Of a DNA stretch of 17,672 bases, positions 1 to 7,849 are shown piece by piece. Origin of the DNA: CAZSAT01 sp964604675. Lineage in GTDB: Bacteria > Myxococcota_A > UBA796 > CAJQPC01. The notes beneath the pieces were generated by a model that searched no databases, was not told where the DNA came from, and was given only the letters and a program-made list of their open reading frames with translations. The position numbers and the translations under genes are program-made. Every line of letters starts with the position of its first letter. Within the stretch, counting starts at the first letter, position 1. The DNA lies in assembly GCA_964604675.1 (NCBI GenBank), contig CAZSAT010000141.1:1-17672 (forward strand). Direction: 5' to 3'.

Positions 1-302
1 TGGCGGACGTCGATGGTGCGCTGGTCGGTCAGGCCCTCGCCCAGCTCGCACGGACCTTCCGCGCGCGGCTCGCCCCCGGCTCGACGCTGCACGTCAGCGG
101 AACGGTGAGCGAGGGCGTCGCCATGCTCGCGTTCCGTCTCGAAGGGGCCACGCTCGAAGCCGACGACGACTGGCTGGCGAACGGCATGGGGTTCTGGATC
201 GCGCGTCATGTGCTGGCCTTGCACGGCGGGCGGCTCGACGAGCCCGACGAGCAGGATCAGGCCGTGTTCGTGCTGCACGTGCCGGCCGCAGGCTCGGGGT
301 AG
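1..302 (+). CDS. C-terminal end of a histidine-kinase-like ATPase (partial, degenerate)
   Basis: Only the last ~99 codons are in the window; the reading frame (starting at base 3) is open from the left edge to TAG at 300-302. The end resembles the HATPase_c fold of sensor histidine kinases: the stretch NGMGFWIARHVLALHGGRL matches the G2-box and following helix that usually reads GxGLGLxIxRxIVxxHGG. The expected N-box asparagine is absent from the helix before (around VGQALAQLARTFRARL), and no DxGxG G1 box follows the AMLAFRLEG strand. This suggests a kinase-derived domain that may not bind or hydrolyse ATP normally. The next gene starts 9 bases downstream, so it is probably co-transcribed. 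The family call is moderate because the N-terminal part is unseen; a regulatory ATPase-fold protein other than a true kinase is possible. Confidence 0.6.
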   Translation, partial: ADVDGALVGQALAQLARTFRARLAPGSTLHVSGTVSEGVAMLAFRLEGATLEADDDWLANGMGFWIARHVLALHGGRLDEPDEQDQAVFVLHVPAAGSG

Positions 303-311
303 CATCGGCTC

Positions 312-1166
312 GTGCGAGACATCCTCCAGCTCGTAGCGGCGCTCGTGGTCGTGCTCGCCCTCGGAGCGTTGGGCTATCGCGCCTTGTTCGGCGGCGGGCA
401 AGCGGCTCCGCTGGTGGTCGAGTCCGTGAGCGGTGACGTGCTGCTGAGGAGCCAGGACGGCGAGCGGCCCGCCGCCGTTGGAGAGGCTCTGTCCACGGAT
501 GCGCGGCTCCGGTCCAGCGCCGACGGCAGCGCGGTGCTCGTGACGGGGACGGACACCCGCCTGGAGCTGAAGCCGTCGTCGAGCCTCCGCGTGGTTGGCG
601 CCGATGAACGGGGCGTGCTCGTGGAGCTGGAGGGTGGACGGGTGCAAGCCCGCGTGCGCCCCGGTTCCCCAGCCGTCGGGGTCCTGGCCGAGGGGCGCCA
701 GGTCGACGCGGTCGATGGTGCCTTTGCCGTCGGCTTGGACCTTGGAGGCACCGTGGCCGTCGAGGCCCTGGAAGGAGGCGTGGTGTTGACCGGCTTCGGC
801 TCCGCGGAAGGTCTTGCGGCCGGAGAGCGTGTGCTCGCCGGCGAACACGGGGCGATCGTCGGGGCGGTTCCGAGCGAGCTGCTGCTCCACGTGGACTGGC
901 CGAGCTGGAACACGACCAAGGAGGAGCGGGTCGCCCTGGAAGGCACCACGGATCCGGGAGCGCGGGTGACGGCCAGGGCGGGAGAGCGGCGGGTCGACGG
1001 ACGAGCGGGTCCCGACGGTCGCTTCGAGCTCGTGGTTCCACTGCAGCAGGGGGACAACGCCGTGGTGGTCGAGGCCCAGGGCGTGATGGGGCGCGTTCGA
1101 CGCGACGAGGGCGACCTCGAGCGTGACGATCAGGAGCCCACGGCCGAGATCGAGATCCGGTTCTAG
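312..1166 (+). CDS. FecR-like membrane-anchored protein with C-terminal Ig-like domain
   Basis: A 284-residue protein with a GTG start and no clear Shine-Dalgarno. Residues ~4-25 form one hydrophobic segment (LVAALVVVLALGALGYRALF), so it is probably anchored in the inner membrane with the rest outside the cytosol. Residues ~35-165 look like a FecR-type beta domain: VESVSGDVLLRS, a region of TDARLRSSADGSAVLVTG type, LELKPSSSLRVV, then repeated short strands around LEGGRVQARVRPG and EALEGGVVLTGFG. Residues ~195-265 look like a small Ig-like domain (VALEGTTDPGARVTARAG followed by DGRFELVVPLQQGDNAVVVEA). FecR in its classical role is an anti-sigma regulator, but no sigma factor is seen here; in myxobacteria-like genomes such domains often occur in envelope proteins. 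The stop is 4 bases before the next start. The precise role is unknown. Confidence 0.7.
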   Translation: MRDILQLVAALVVVLALGALGYRALFGGGQAAPLVVESVSGDVLLRSQDGERPAAVGEALSTDARLRSSADGSAVLVTGTDTRLELKPSSSLRVVGADERGVLVELEGGRVQARVRPGSPAVGVLAEGRQVDAVDGAFAVGLDLGGTVAVEALEGGVVLTGFGSAEGLAAGERVLAGEHGAIVGAVPSELLLHVDWPSWNTTKEERVALEGTTDPGARVTARAGERRVDGRAGPDGRFELVVPLQQGDNAVVVEAQGVMGRVRRDEGDLERDDQEPTAEIEIRF

Positions 1167-1176
1167 CAGGATGATG
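1163..1176 (+). promoter_or_regulatory. Stop/SD/start junction, copy 1 (CTAGCAGGATGATG)
   Basis: The stop codon of the FecR-like gene (TAG), an AGG Shine-Dalgarno core and two in-frame ATGs are packed into 14 bases; a third ATG follows at 1177. The first ATG touches the AGG, so the second or third ATG has better ribosome spacing. The same 14 bases recur at 8952-8965. Confidence 0.5.
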
Positions 1177-3633
1177 ATGCTCGCGTGGCTCGGATGGATG
1201 GCGACGGCCACGGCTGCCCAGGCCATGCTGTTCGCACCCGGCGGTGATCCGGTGCCGGGGCTGTCGTCCGAGCTCCACCTGGTCGTCTGGGCAGACGGGG
1301 GCCAGCCCCTCGCCGCGCCGCCCACCTTGGAGGTCGGCGACGCCAAGGTGAGGTTGCTTCCCGGTGACACGGCAGGGCTCTGGACCGGGGTGTACCTGCC
1401 GCCGCCGGAAGCGACCGGCGTGGTGGCCGCCCAGGTGCGCCTCGCCACGGGTGAGCGGCTGCCCACCAGCTTGAAGCTCGGGCAGCTCGCACGAGGTGGA
1501 CTCGCCGCGCCCGGTGTGATCGACGGGCAAGTGAGCGCCTTGGTGCGCCTCCGGGTGGAAGGCGACGTCCTGCCCCCGGTAGCGGACCTTCGCGTGTCGT
1601 CGCCCGAGGGGCACGTGCGCTCCATCGAGCGCGTTGCCGGTGGGATCGAGGTGACGTGGGAGCCGGGCGCATCGCGCACGCCGAGGGTCGTGCCGTTGGG
1701 CTTCCGGGACGGGCGGCGCCAAGATGCCTCGCCGGTCTGGACGGCGGTGCGCCTCTCCGCTCGGCCGCCGATCACGATCCGGTCCGAGCCGGGAGCCGAG
1801 GTGACCGTGACGGTCGCGGGGCGTGTCTATGGCCCCGTCACTGCCGGCGAAGACGGTCTCGCAGAGCTCGTGGTCGACGTGGCGCCCGGCGAGACGAGCG
1901 GCCTCGCGGAGCTGCGCGACGAGGCGGGCAACGTCCAGCGTGTCGCCATCACGCCCGTTCAGGACGCGCGGCCTGCCCTCGGCGCCATGCCGCTCGGCGA
2001 GCTCCGCCCGGACGTGCCGTTGCCGCCCGTGGCCCTGGCGGCCTGGGACGCGCGGGGCCGGCCCTGGCGCGGACCCGCGCCCAGCTGTCGGAGCGCGGTC
2101 GCCGACACCGTGAGGATCGTCGAGGCTTCTGCGGGCCGGTGGCTCGCGGTGCTCCCAGCCCTCGCAGAGGTCGACTTCGACGTGAGGTTGGACTGCAGCC
2201 TGGAGGGGGGAGCCGCCCACGCGAGCCCGCGCCTCGAGCTGGCCTCCGGCATGCCTCGACGGGTCGTGGTGCAGGTGTTCCCCAACACCCTGAGCGCCGA
2301 CTTTCCCGTCGCTCAGGTCCAGGCCTACCTCGAAGACTCTCGGGGAGAGCGCCAGGCGGCGGTGGGCCTGAGCTTGACCGCGGATCGCGGCGAGATCGTG
2401 GAGGTCGAGCAGCGGGGGCACGTGGTCCGTGGGGAGTACCGCGGCGCGGCCGGCTTCGTGGAAGACCGCGTGTGGGCCACGTGGGTCAGCGAGCCGGGTT
2501 CCGGGCCGCCCGCGGCCTGTGTCCTGGGCGCGCAGCGGCTCGTGGACGGTGTGCGCGCGGACGCTCGCGTGGTCGACGCGGCAGGGCGGGGCATGGAAGG
2601 GGTGGCCGTGACCCTGCGGCTCGCGGGCAGCGAGCAGGAGCTGGTCACCGGTCCGCGGGGCTTCGTCTCTGCCGAGCTCGCGCGCCCCCAGGGGCCAGCC
2701 CTGCTGGAGGCCGTGGTCGGTGGCGTCACCCAGCGCCTCGCGCTCTTGCCGTGGGACGTGCTGCGCCCCCTCGACCCCCAGGGCGCGGATCTCAGCGCCA
2801 GCGAGGCCCTGAGCATCGAGGCGGGCCGGGTCTCGAAGGTGTTCATCTCCGCGGAACCCTCGCCCCTCTACGCAGGCTCGGGGCAGACGGCGCGCGTCGA
2901 GGTCCGGTTGCTCGACCGGGCGGGCATCCCCGTCGTCGACCAGAGCCTGCGCCTGAGCGCATCCGGTGGTGCCCTGACCGAGCCGGTCATGCAGGACGAT
3001 GGCACCTTCGTCGCCCGCTGGACCCCTCCGCCGGGGCTGACCTCCGGGCGCGTCCTCCTCAGCGCCTCGGACGAGCGTGGGAGCTTCTCGGGCAGCACCT
3101 CGGTCGACGTGGCGCCTCGTCCGCTCAAGCGCGCAGCCGCCCTCACGGCGGGCTACCTGGGCGGGTTCTCCGAGATCCAGGCGCCCTATGTCGGCCTGGA
3201 TCTCGCGTGGCGTGTCGATCTGCTCGACGAGCACGTCGTGGTGAGGGTCACGCTCGGGGCCTGGGAGGATCGGGCGACGGTCGACGACGCCGCGCGCGAC
3301 GCCACGGTGAGCCTGCGACTCGACAGCTTCCTGGTGGCGCCCACAGCTCTGTACCGCTGGGAGGAGGGCCTCTGGGCGCGCTGGGCTGGTGCGGGCGTGG
3401 CCGTGTCGCCGTACCTGCTCGAGGCGCGCTTCGACACGGACGCGCCCTTGCGCGGCAGCGGCTTCCACCGGCCTGGCGGCCTGGTGGTGTTCGGGACGGG
3501 GTACCGACTCTGGGGCGGCGAGGTGCTGGGCGAGCTGCGCGCGATCGGCATCGGGGCCGGCACCTCGGAGGTCGGCTACGACGGCCAGGTCGGAGGACTT
3601 TCGGCCGTGCTCGGGTACCGGGTACTGTACTGA
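1171..3633 (+). CDS. Exported multi-domain Ig-like protein with putative C-terminal outer-membrane beta-barrel
   Basis: An 820-residue protein. It starts with MMMLAWLGWMATATAAQA, a probable Sec signal peptide with an AxA-type cleavage site near residue 18. An in-frame ATG at 1123 was rejected because it lies inside the previous gene and would put an arginine-rich stretch ahead of the signal. The body is beta-rich and Ig-like: around residues 185-265 it contains EVTVTVAGRVYGPVTAG, and around 560-650 a Big_1/invasin-like unit (SPLYAGSGQTARVEVRLLDRAG, then DGTFVARWTPP). The last ~165 residues (from about 655) alternate hydrophobic and polar residues with many aromatics (GYLGGFSEIQ, LYRWEEGLWARW, VFGTGYRLWGGEV) and end in an aromatic residue (VLGYRVLY), as outer-membrane barrels do. 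No homologue is recognised. It overlaps the next start by one base. A surface anchor or adhesin role is inference. Confidence 0.65.
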   Translation: MMMLAWLGWMATATAAQAMLFAPGGDPVPGLSSELHLVVWADGGQPLAAPPTLEVGDAKVRLLPGDTAGLWTGVYLPPPEATGVVAAQVRLATGERLPTSLKLGQLARGGLAAPGVIDGQVSALVRLRVEGDVLPPVADLRVSSPEGHVRSIERVAGGIEVTWEPGASRTPRVVPLGFRDGRRQDASPVWTAVRLSARPPITIRSEPGAEVTVTVAGRVYGPVTAGEDGLAELVVDVAPGETSGLAELRDEAGNVQRVAITPVQDARPALGAMPLGELRPDVPLPPVALAAWDARGRPWRGPAPSCRSAVADTVRIVEASAGRWLAVLPALAEVDFDVRLDCSLEGGAAHASPRLELASGMPRRVVVQVFPNTLSADFPVAQVQAYLEDSRGERQAAVGLSLTADRGEIVEVEQRGHVVRGEYRGAAGFVEDRVWATWVSEPGSGPPAACVLGAQRLVDGVRADARVVDAAGRGMEGVAVTLRLAGSEQELVTGPRGFVSAELARPQGPALLEAVVGGVTQRLALLPWDVLRPLDPQGADLSASEALSIEAGRVSKVFISAEPSPLYAGSGQTARVEVRLLDRAGIPVVDQSLRLSASGGALTEPVMQDDGTFVARWTPPPGLTSGRVLLSASDERGSFSGSTSVDVAPRPLKRAAALTAGYLGGFSEIQAPYVGLDLAWRVDLLDEHVVVRVTLGAWEDRATVDDAARDATVSLRLDSFLVAPTALYRWEEGLWARWAGAGVAVSPYLLEARFDTDAPLRGSGFHRPGGLVVFGTGYRLWGGEVLGELRAIGIGAGTSEVGYDGQVGGLSAVLGYRVLY

Positions 3634-6600
3634 TGATGCTCGGCTTGTGGACCTTCCTCGCCTGCGGACCCGAGCTCCCCGAGCCGGAGCTGGTGGGCGT
3701 GAGTCCCAGCTGGGCCTACAACGGCGAGGAGACCCCGATCCACCTGGAAGGGGAGCACCTCTACCCCACCGTGCACGTGGACGCGGGGGAGGACGGCGGT
3801 CAGGTCGACGCCCAGTTCGTGATCGCGCTGCTCGACGGGGACGAGCGCTACGAGCTCACCGGTGTGACGCTCGAGGACTACACCGAGCTGAGCGCCCGCG
3901 TTCCGCCGGGCTACCCGGTCGGTGTCTACGACCTGGAGCTGCTGGCGCCGTCTGGTGGGTCGGCCACGCTCTACGGCGGCTTCGAGGTCACCGACACGCG
4001 TGCGGACCACCTGGCCTTCGCGCTCGCCGAGGCGTCCCACCCCGTCTTCGAGCTCGTGAGCGTGGGACTGGCGCTGGAGGACCCCGCCGGTTCGACCGTG
4101 CCACAGGCCTTCGAGGTGGAGGTGCGTGCGGTCTCGGCGGACGGCGCCGAGCTCGACCTGACCTTCTCGGAGGGCGGGTTGGACGACCAGGTCGTGTCCG
4201 AGGGCCGGACCTCGGGCACCCTCGGTGCCGACGGAACCGGCCACGTGGTGGTCAGCTCGGAGACCCCCCAGGATGTCTGGCTCACCGTCTCCGCGGCGGC
4301 GGAAGACTCCCAGGTGGGCGAGGCCTCGGTGTTGTTGTCCTTCGAGCCGAGCACGGCTGCGGAGGTACGGATCGACCTCCCGAGCTCGGAGTTCTCCACG
4401 GTCGCCGGGGAGACCTTCGACATCGTGCTCTCGGTGGTGGACGCCTACGGCAACGAGGTCCCAGACCAGCAAGCCACGGTGCTGTTGACCGAGGCGTGCG
4501 GCTCCTTCAGGGAACAGGTCTCGCTGGTCGGCACGGCCACCGCCTCGGTCGCCGTGACCGGGGCCACGGGCACGTCGTGCGACGAGAACAGCCTCAGCGC
4601 CTTCGGGAGTGGCATGAGCGGCGTGTCGGTCGGCTTCGAGGTGACTCCCGGCGAGGTCACGAGCCTGGATGTGCAGCCGAGCACCGAGGCGGTCACGGCC
4701 GGGGAGCCGGAGCTTCAGGTGCTCCTGAGCGCTCGTGACGTCTTCGACAACGTCGTCCCCGACTACCGGGAGACGCTCGCGTTCCGCGACGATCTCGGTG
4801 GGCTCGACACCGAGTCCGGCGTCGGCGGGGCCACCTGCGGGGACTGGTGGGAGGGGGGCCTGCTGTTCTGCACGCTCACCTTCGACGTCGCCGGCGTGGC
4901 CACCCTGTCGGTCGAGGACACCCTCGGCGTCGAGGGTCGAGCGGATGGCATCACGGTGCTCCCGGCGCCCGCCGCCTCGCTGTCGGCGGCCAGCGGCGAC
5001 AGTCCGCGGGCGGGCGAAGCCTGGGTCCTGGAGGTCCTCGTCGAGGATGCGTATGGCAATGGAGCCGACATCGATCCGGCTGGCGCCGACACCATCGCCG
5101 TGTCCAGCGACGCCGGTGGCACCCTCTGTTCGTGGACGGCGGAGCGGGAGCCGGGTCTGCACGAGCTGAGCTGCCTGAGCACCGTCGCGGGCAGCCAGAC
5201 CGTCTCGGTGGAGGTCGGCAGCGTGTCACTGAGCACGAGCCTTGCCGTCGAGGTCGAGAACGGGGCGCTGGCCGTGCTCGTCGCGTCCGCCGCGTCGACT
5301 GCGTCCGAGGCTGGGGAGTCCGTCGAGGTCACCCTCTCGGCCACCGACAGCTGGGGCAACAGCTACCTGACGCAGGACGAGGGCGCGGAGGTCGACCTCG
5401 ACGTGGACGCCGGCACGGTGACGCCGACGAGCGTGACGCTCGGTGCCTCCGGCACGACCGTCGAGGGTGTGGCGCTCACCTCCGCCGGGCTCCGCACGAT
5501 CGACTTCTCGGTCGGGGGGGTGACCTACGGAAGCCTGGACGTCACGGTGTCGCCGGGAGAGGGGAGCGAGCTCGAGCTGCAGCTCGAGGACGGACCCGCC
5601 TGGCTCGACCAGCCCAGCAGCCTCACCATCGAGCTCTACGACGACTGGGGCAACCTCGTGGACGATGCCTCGGACACCGTGACGGTCCGCTCCGCCGCCG
5701 AGCTCTTCACGGCCTTCGACGTCGACCTTGTCGACGGCCGGGCGGAGACCTCGCTGTCGTGGGAGGCGGCCGGTCTGCAAGACCAGGTGCTCGGCGAGCT
5801 CGACGCGGTGAGCGGTACCTCGGCGTCCGTCGACGTCCTGGATCCCGACTGCTCGGACCCCCCGATCCCCGAGCTCACGCTCGACGCGGGCGACGCCGCC
5901 GTGAGCTGCCGCTTCTCTGGGAGTGCGTCGGCAAGCGCCGACGCGAGCAGCTCGCGCGCGGGCGACGCGCCCCTGTCCGCCTGGCATCTGCAGGGCCCGG
6001 ATGGCGGTTGGTCGCGCTGGGGAACCTGGGTCCCCCAGACCGTCACCCACAAGGATGTGGGCGGCTTCCAGCTGGTTGCCGTGATCGTGGACGGCGCCGC
6101 GTGCGCCTCCGAGGCCTCGGCGACCTGGTGGGTGGGCGATGACGACGGCACGCCCACGGGGCCGCTGACCGTCAGCGCCGACGACTCCAGCCTGGTCGCA
6201 GGGACGGACAGCACTGGCGTGGACATCTCCGCCTCGGACTGCGCGGGCGACCTCGCCTCGGTGGGGGAGGGCGTCCTGGTGCGCGCGGACCTCGGCGACG
6301 TGGCCGGAACCTCGACCGGAGCTGGGCTGGAGCTCACCCTCAACGCAAGCGGCGCCACCACGACCACCTGGGACATGGCCGGCGTCGCCCACAGTGGCAC
6401 CGCCACGCTCCAGGCGGGCACGGCGACCGGGGCGGCCTGGGGCGAGGTGAGCGTCACGGTCACGGGGGACTCGAACCGCCCCACGGTGGTCGGTATCGAC
6501 CCTTCGGGCGCGACCGACGAGCTCTTCCAGGAGGTGGTCATCACCTTCTCCGAGCCGATGCTCGATGCCACGGTGGACGAGACGACCGTCCTGATCGATG

Positions 6601-7178
6601 GCCCGGACGGCGCTGAGGCGCTGAGCTCCGTGAGCCTCGACAGCGATGGCGAGGTGGTCACCGCGAGCCTGGCGAGCATCGAGGACGCGGCCAGCGGGCA
6701 GTGGACCGTGACGCTCGTCAGCACCGGCTCCGGCGGCCTGCGCGACGCCGACGGCAACCGCCTCGATGGCGCCTACAGCGGCACGTCGTCGGATCACGTC
6801 GCGATCTTCGGCGCCGTCGACGACGACGCGATCGAGGTGGAGACCTGCACGCCCGACGTCACGGTGTTCATCCCAGACGGTGACGCGGGGATCGGCGAGC
6901 ACGCCGACAGCGTGAACCTGAGCGTCACAGCGAGCAGCGAGCCCGCACGGTGGCTGGTGGAGGTCTACGACGCCGACGAGGAGAGGGTCCAGCACCTCCA
7001 GTCGGTCGCCACGGGCGACGCGGAGACCCTCAGCTGGGACGGGCGTGGAAGCGACGGGCGTGTGCAGGCGCCGGGTGACTACCGGGTCGAGGTGAGCGCC
7101 GTGGACGCGCAGGACAACGTGTCGGCTGCCTGCGAGGTCGAGCTGCGGGTGTCGCAACAGTACGGGGAGCCCGAGTGA
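3633..7178 (+). CDS. Large multi-Ig putative surface lipoprotein (IPT/TIG, five Ig repeats, Big_5-like, FlgD-like Ig)
   Basis: 1181 residues starting at the ATG that overlaps the previous stop (TGATG), so probably translationally coupled. The N-terminus MMLGLWTFLACGPELPEPE suggests a lipobox (FLAC, Cys11), but the signal is very short and has no basic residue. Domains: an IPT/TIG-like region from ~residue 18 (LVGVSPSWAYNGEETPIHL); five Ig-like units carrying D-x-[YFW]-x-N-type motifs at residues 270 (DAYGN), 369 (DVFDN), 472 (DAYGN), 572 (DSWGN) and 671 (DDWGN), about 100 residues apart; a PKD-like part near 745-830; a Big_5-like domain near 949-1050 (VITFSEPMLDATVDETTVL); and a FlgD-like Ig domain near 1094-1175 (LSWDGRGSDGRVQAPGDYRV). 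It is probably a long extended rod on the cell surface. The frame is open far upstream into the previous gene, but no start there is credible. Confidence 0.75.
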   Translation: MMLGLWTFLACGPELPEPELVGVSPSWAYNGEETPIHLEGEHLYPTVHVDAGEDGGQVDAQFVIALLDGDERYELTGVTLEDYTELSARVPPGYPVGVYDLELLAPSGGSATLYGGFEVTDTRADHLAFALAEASHPVFELVSVGLALEDPAGSTVPQAFEVEVRAVSADGAELDLTFSEGGLDDQVVSEGRTSGTLGADGTGHVVVSSETPQDVWLTVSAAAEDSQVGEASVLLSFEPSTAAEVRIDLPSSEFSTVAGETFDIVLSVVDAYGNEVPDQQATVLLTEACGSFREQVSLVGTATASVAVTGATGTSCDENSLSAFGSGMSGVSVGFEVTPGEVTSLDVQPSTEAVTAGEPELQVLLSARDVFDNVVPDYRETLAFRDDLGGLDTESGVGGATCGDWWEGGLLFCTLTFDVAGVATLSVEDTLGVEGRADGITVLPAPAASLSAASGDSPRAGEAWVLEVLVEDAYGNGADIDPAGADTIAVSSDAGGTLCSWTAEREPGLHELSCLSTVAGSQTVSVEVGSVSLSTSLAVEVENGALAVLVASAASTASEAGESVEVTLSATDSWGNSYLTQDEGAEVDLDVDAGTVTPTSVTLGASGTTVEGVALTSAGLRTIDFSVGGVTYGSLDVTVSPGEGSELELQLEDGPAWLDQPSSLTIELYDDWGNLVDDASDTVTVRSAAELFTAFDVDLVDGRAETSLSWEAAGLQDQVLGELDAVSGTSASVDVLDPDCSDPPIPELTLDAGDAAVSCRFSGSASASADASSSRAGDAPLSAWHLQGPDGGWSRWGTWVPQTVTHKDVGGFQLVAVIVDGAACASEASATWWVGDDDGTPTGPLTVSADDSSLVAGTDSTGVDISASDCAGDLASVGEGVLVRADLGDVAGTSTGAGLELTLNASGATTTTWDMAGVAHSGTATLQAGTATGAAWGEVSVTVTGDSNRPTVVGIDPSGATDELFQEVVITFSEPMLDATVDETTVLIDGPDGAEALSSVSLDSDGEVVTASLASIEDAASGQWTVTLVSTGSGGLRDADGNRLDGAYSGTSSDHVAIFGAVDDDAIEVETCTPDVTVFIPDGDAGIGEHADSVNLSVTASSEPARWLVEVYDADEERVQHLQSVATGDAETLSWDGRGSDGRVQAPGDYRVEVSAVDAQDNVSAACEVELRVSQQYGEPE
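7164..7169 (+). promoter_or_regulatory. Ribosome binding site GGGGAG for the histidine kinase
   Basis: GGGGAG lies 5 bases before the GTG at 7175, inside the end of the Ig lipoprotein gene. It supports the GTG start that overlaps the previous stop (GTGA). Confidence 0.5.
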
Positions 7179-7849
7179 GCGGCCGCGACGACCGCCTCGC
7201 GCTGCTCGCGGAGCTGGGGCTCCTGTCCGGCTCGCTCAGCCACGAGCTGCGCCAGCCGCTGTTCGCCGTGAAGTCGCTCGGCCAGCTGCTCCAGGCACGC
7301 TGTCCGGAAGGTGCCGAGCTGGCCAGCCAGCTGCTGGGCCAGGTCGCCCACCTCGAGCGTCTCGTGCAGGCGCACGCCGTGTACCTCCAGGACGGCAACG
7401 GGCCGGTCGCGCCGGTCGACCCCGTGGCGGCCGTGCGGCAGGCGATGGACCTGGTCTCGGCGCGTGCACGGACGCGCGGCTTGCGGGTGGCGTTCGAACC
7501 GCTGGGTGATCTCCCCGCGGTGAGGGGCCGGCCAACGGCCGTGGTCCAGATCGTCGTGAACCTGTTGCACAACGCGCTGTTGTCCTGCGAGCGCGGCGAC
7601 TCGGTCGATGTGCGGTTGCGCGCCGGCGAGCAGGTCACGATCTCGGTCTCGGACAGCGGCCCAGGCATTCCGGAGGCGCTACGGGATCGGGTGTTCGAGC
7701 GCTTCTTCACCACCCGCCCCGACGGCGAGGGGACCGGTCTCGGCTTGCCCCTGAGCCGACAGCTGGCCAGGGACATGGGAGGCGAGCTGTCTCTGCAGCC
7801 GAGCGAGACCGGTGCCACGTTCCAGCTGACCCTCGAGCGCTGGGCATGA
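7175..7849 (+). CDS. Small soluble sensor histidine kinase without sensor domain
   Basis: A 224-residue protein with the minimal set of kinase parts. The H-box LSHELRQPL has the phospho-acceptor His23. The ATPase domain has an N-box (VVQIVVNLLHNALLS, Asn129 and Asn133), a G1 box DSGPGIP (160-166), an F-box FERFFTTR (174-181) and a G2 box GEGTGLGLPL (184-193). All look intact, so it should autophosphorylate. There is no transmembrane segment, PAS, GAF or HAMP region, so input must come from a partner protein or from the short dimerisation helix. It starts at GTG overlapping the preceding stop by 4 bases, with GGGGAG 5 bases upstream, and its own TGA overlaps the next ATG. No response regulator is encoded in the window, so its phosphate acceptor is unknown. 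Confidence 0.9.
   Translation: MSGRDDRLALLAELGLLSGSLSHELRQPLFAVKSLGQLLQARCPEGAELASQLLGQVAHLERLVQAHAVYLQDGNGPVAPVDPVAAVRQAMDLVSARARTRGLRVAFEPLGDLPAVRGRPTAVVQIVVNLLHNALLSCERGDSVDVRLRAGEQVTISVSDSGPGIPEALRDRVFERFFTTRPDGEGTGLGLPLSRQLARDMGGELSLQPSETGATFQLTLERWA

Noticed and set aside
312..1166. FecR as part of a sigma factor/TonB iron-uptake system
   Set aside because: No ECF sigma factor, TonB-dependent receptor or STN domain is present in the window, so the classical FecIRA reading is not supported.
94..3468. 1124-codon open frame on the - strand
   Set aside because: It runs antisense to three genes with clear signal peptides and domains. Its product is a low-complexity Arg/Gly/His/Ala mix, typical of high-GC shadow frames.
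1656..3632. Upstream extension of the Ig lipoprotein frame to base 1656
   Set aside because: The extension overlaps the barrel protein gene, is Arg/Gly-rich without fold-like sequence, and would bury the putative lipoprotein signal. The coupled ATG at 3633 fits better.
5226..7157. 643-codon open frame on the - strand
   Set aside because: It is antisense to the Ig repeats; the Arg/Val/His-rich product matches no family and has no ribosome site or neighbour logic.
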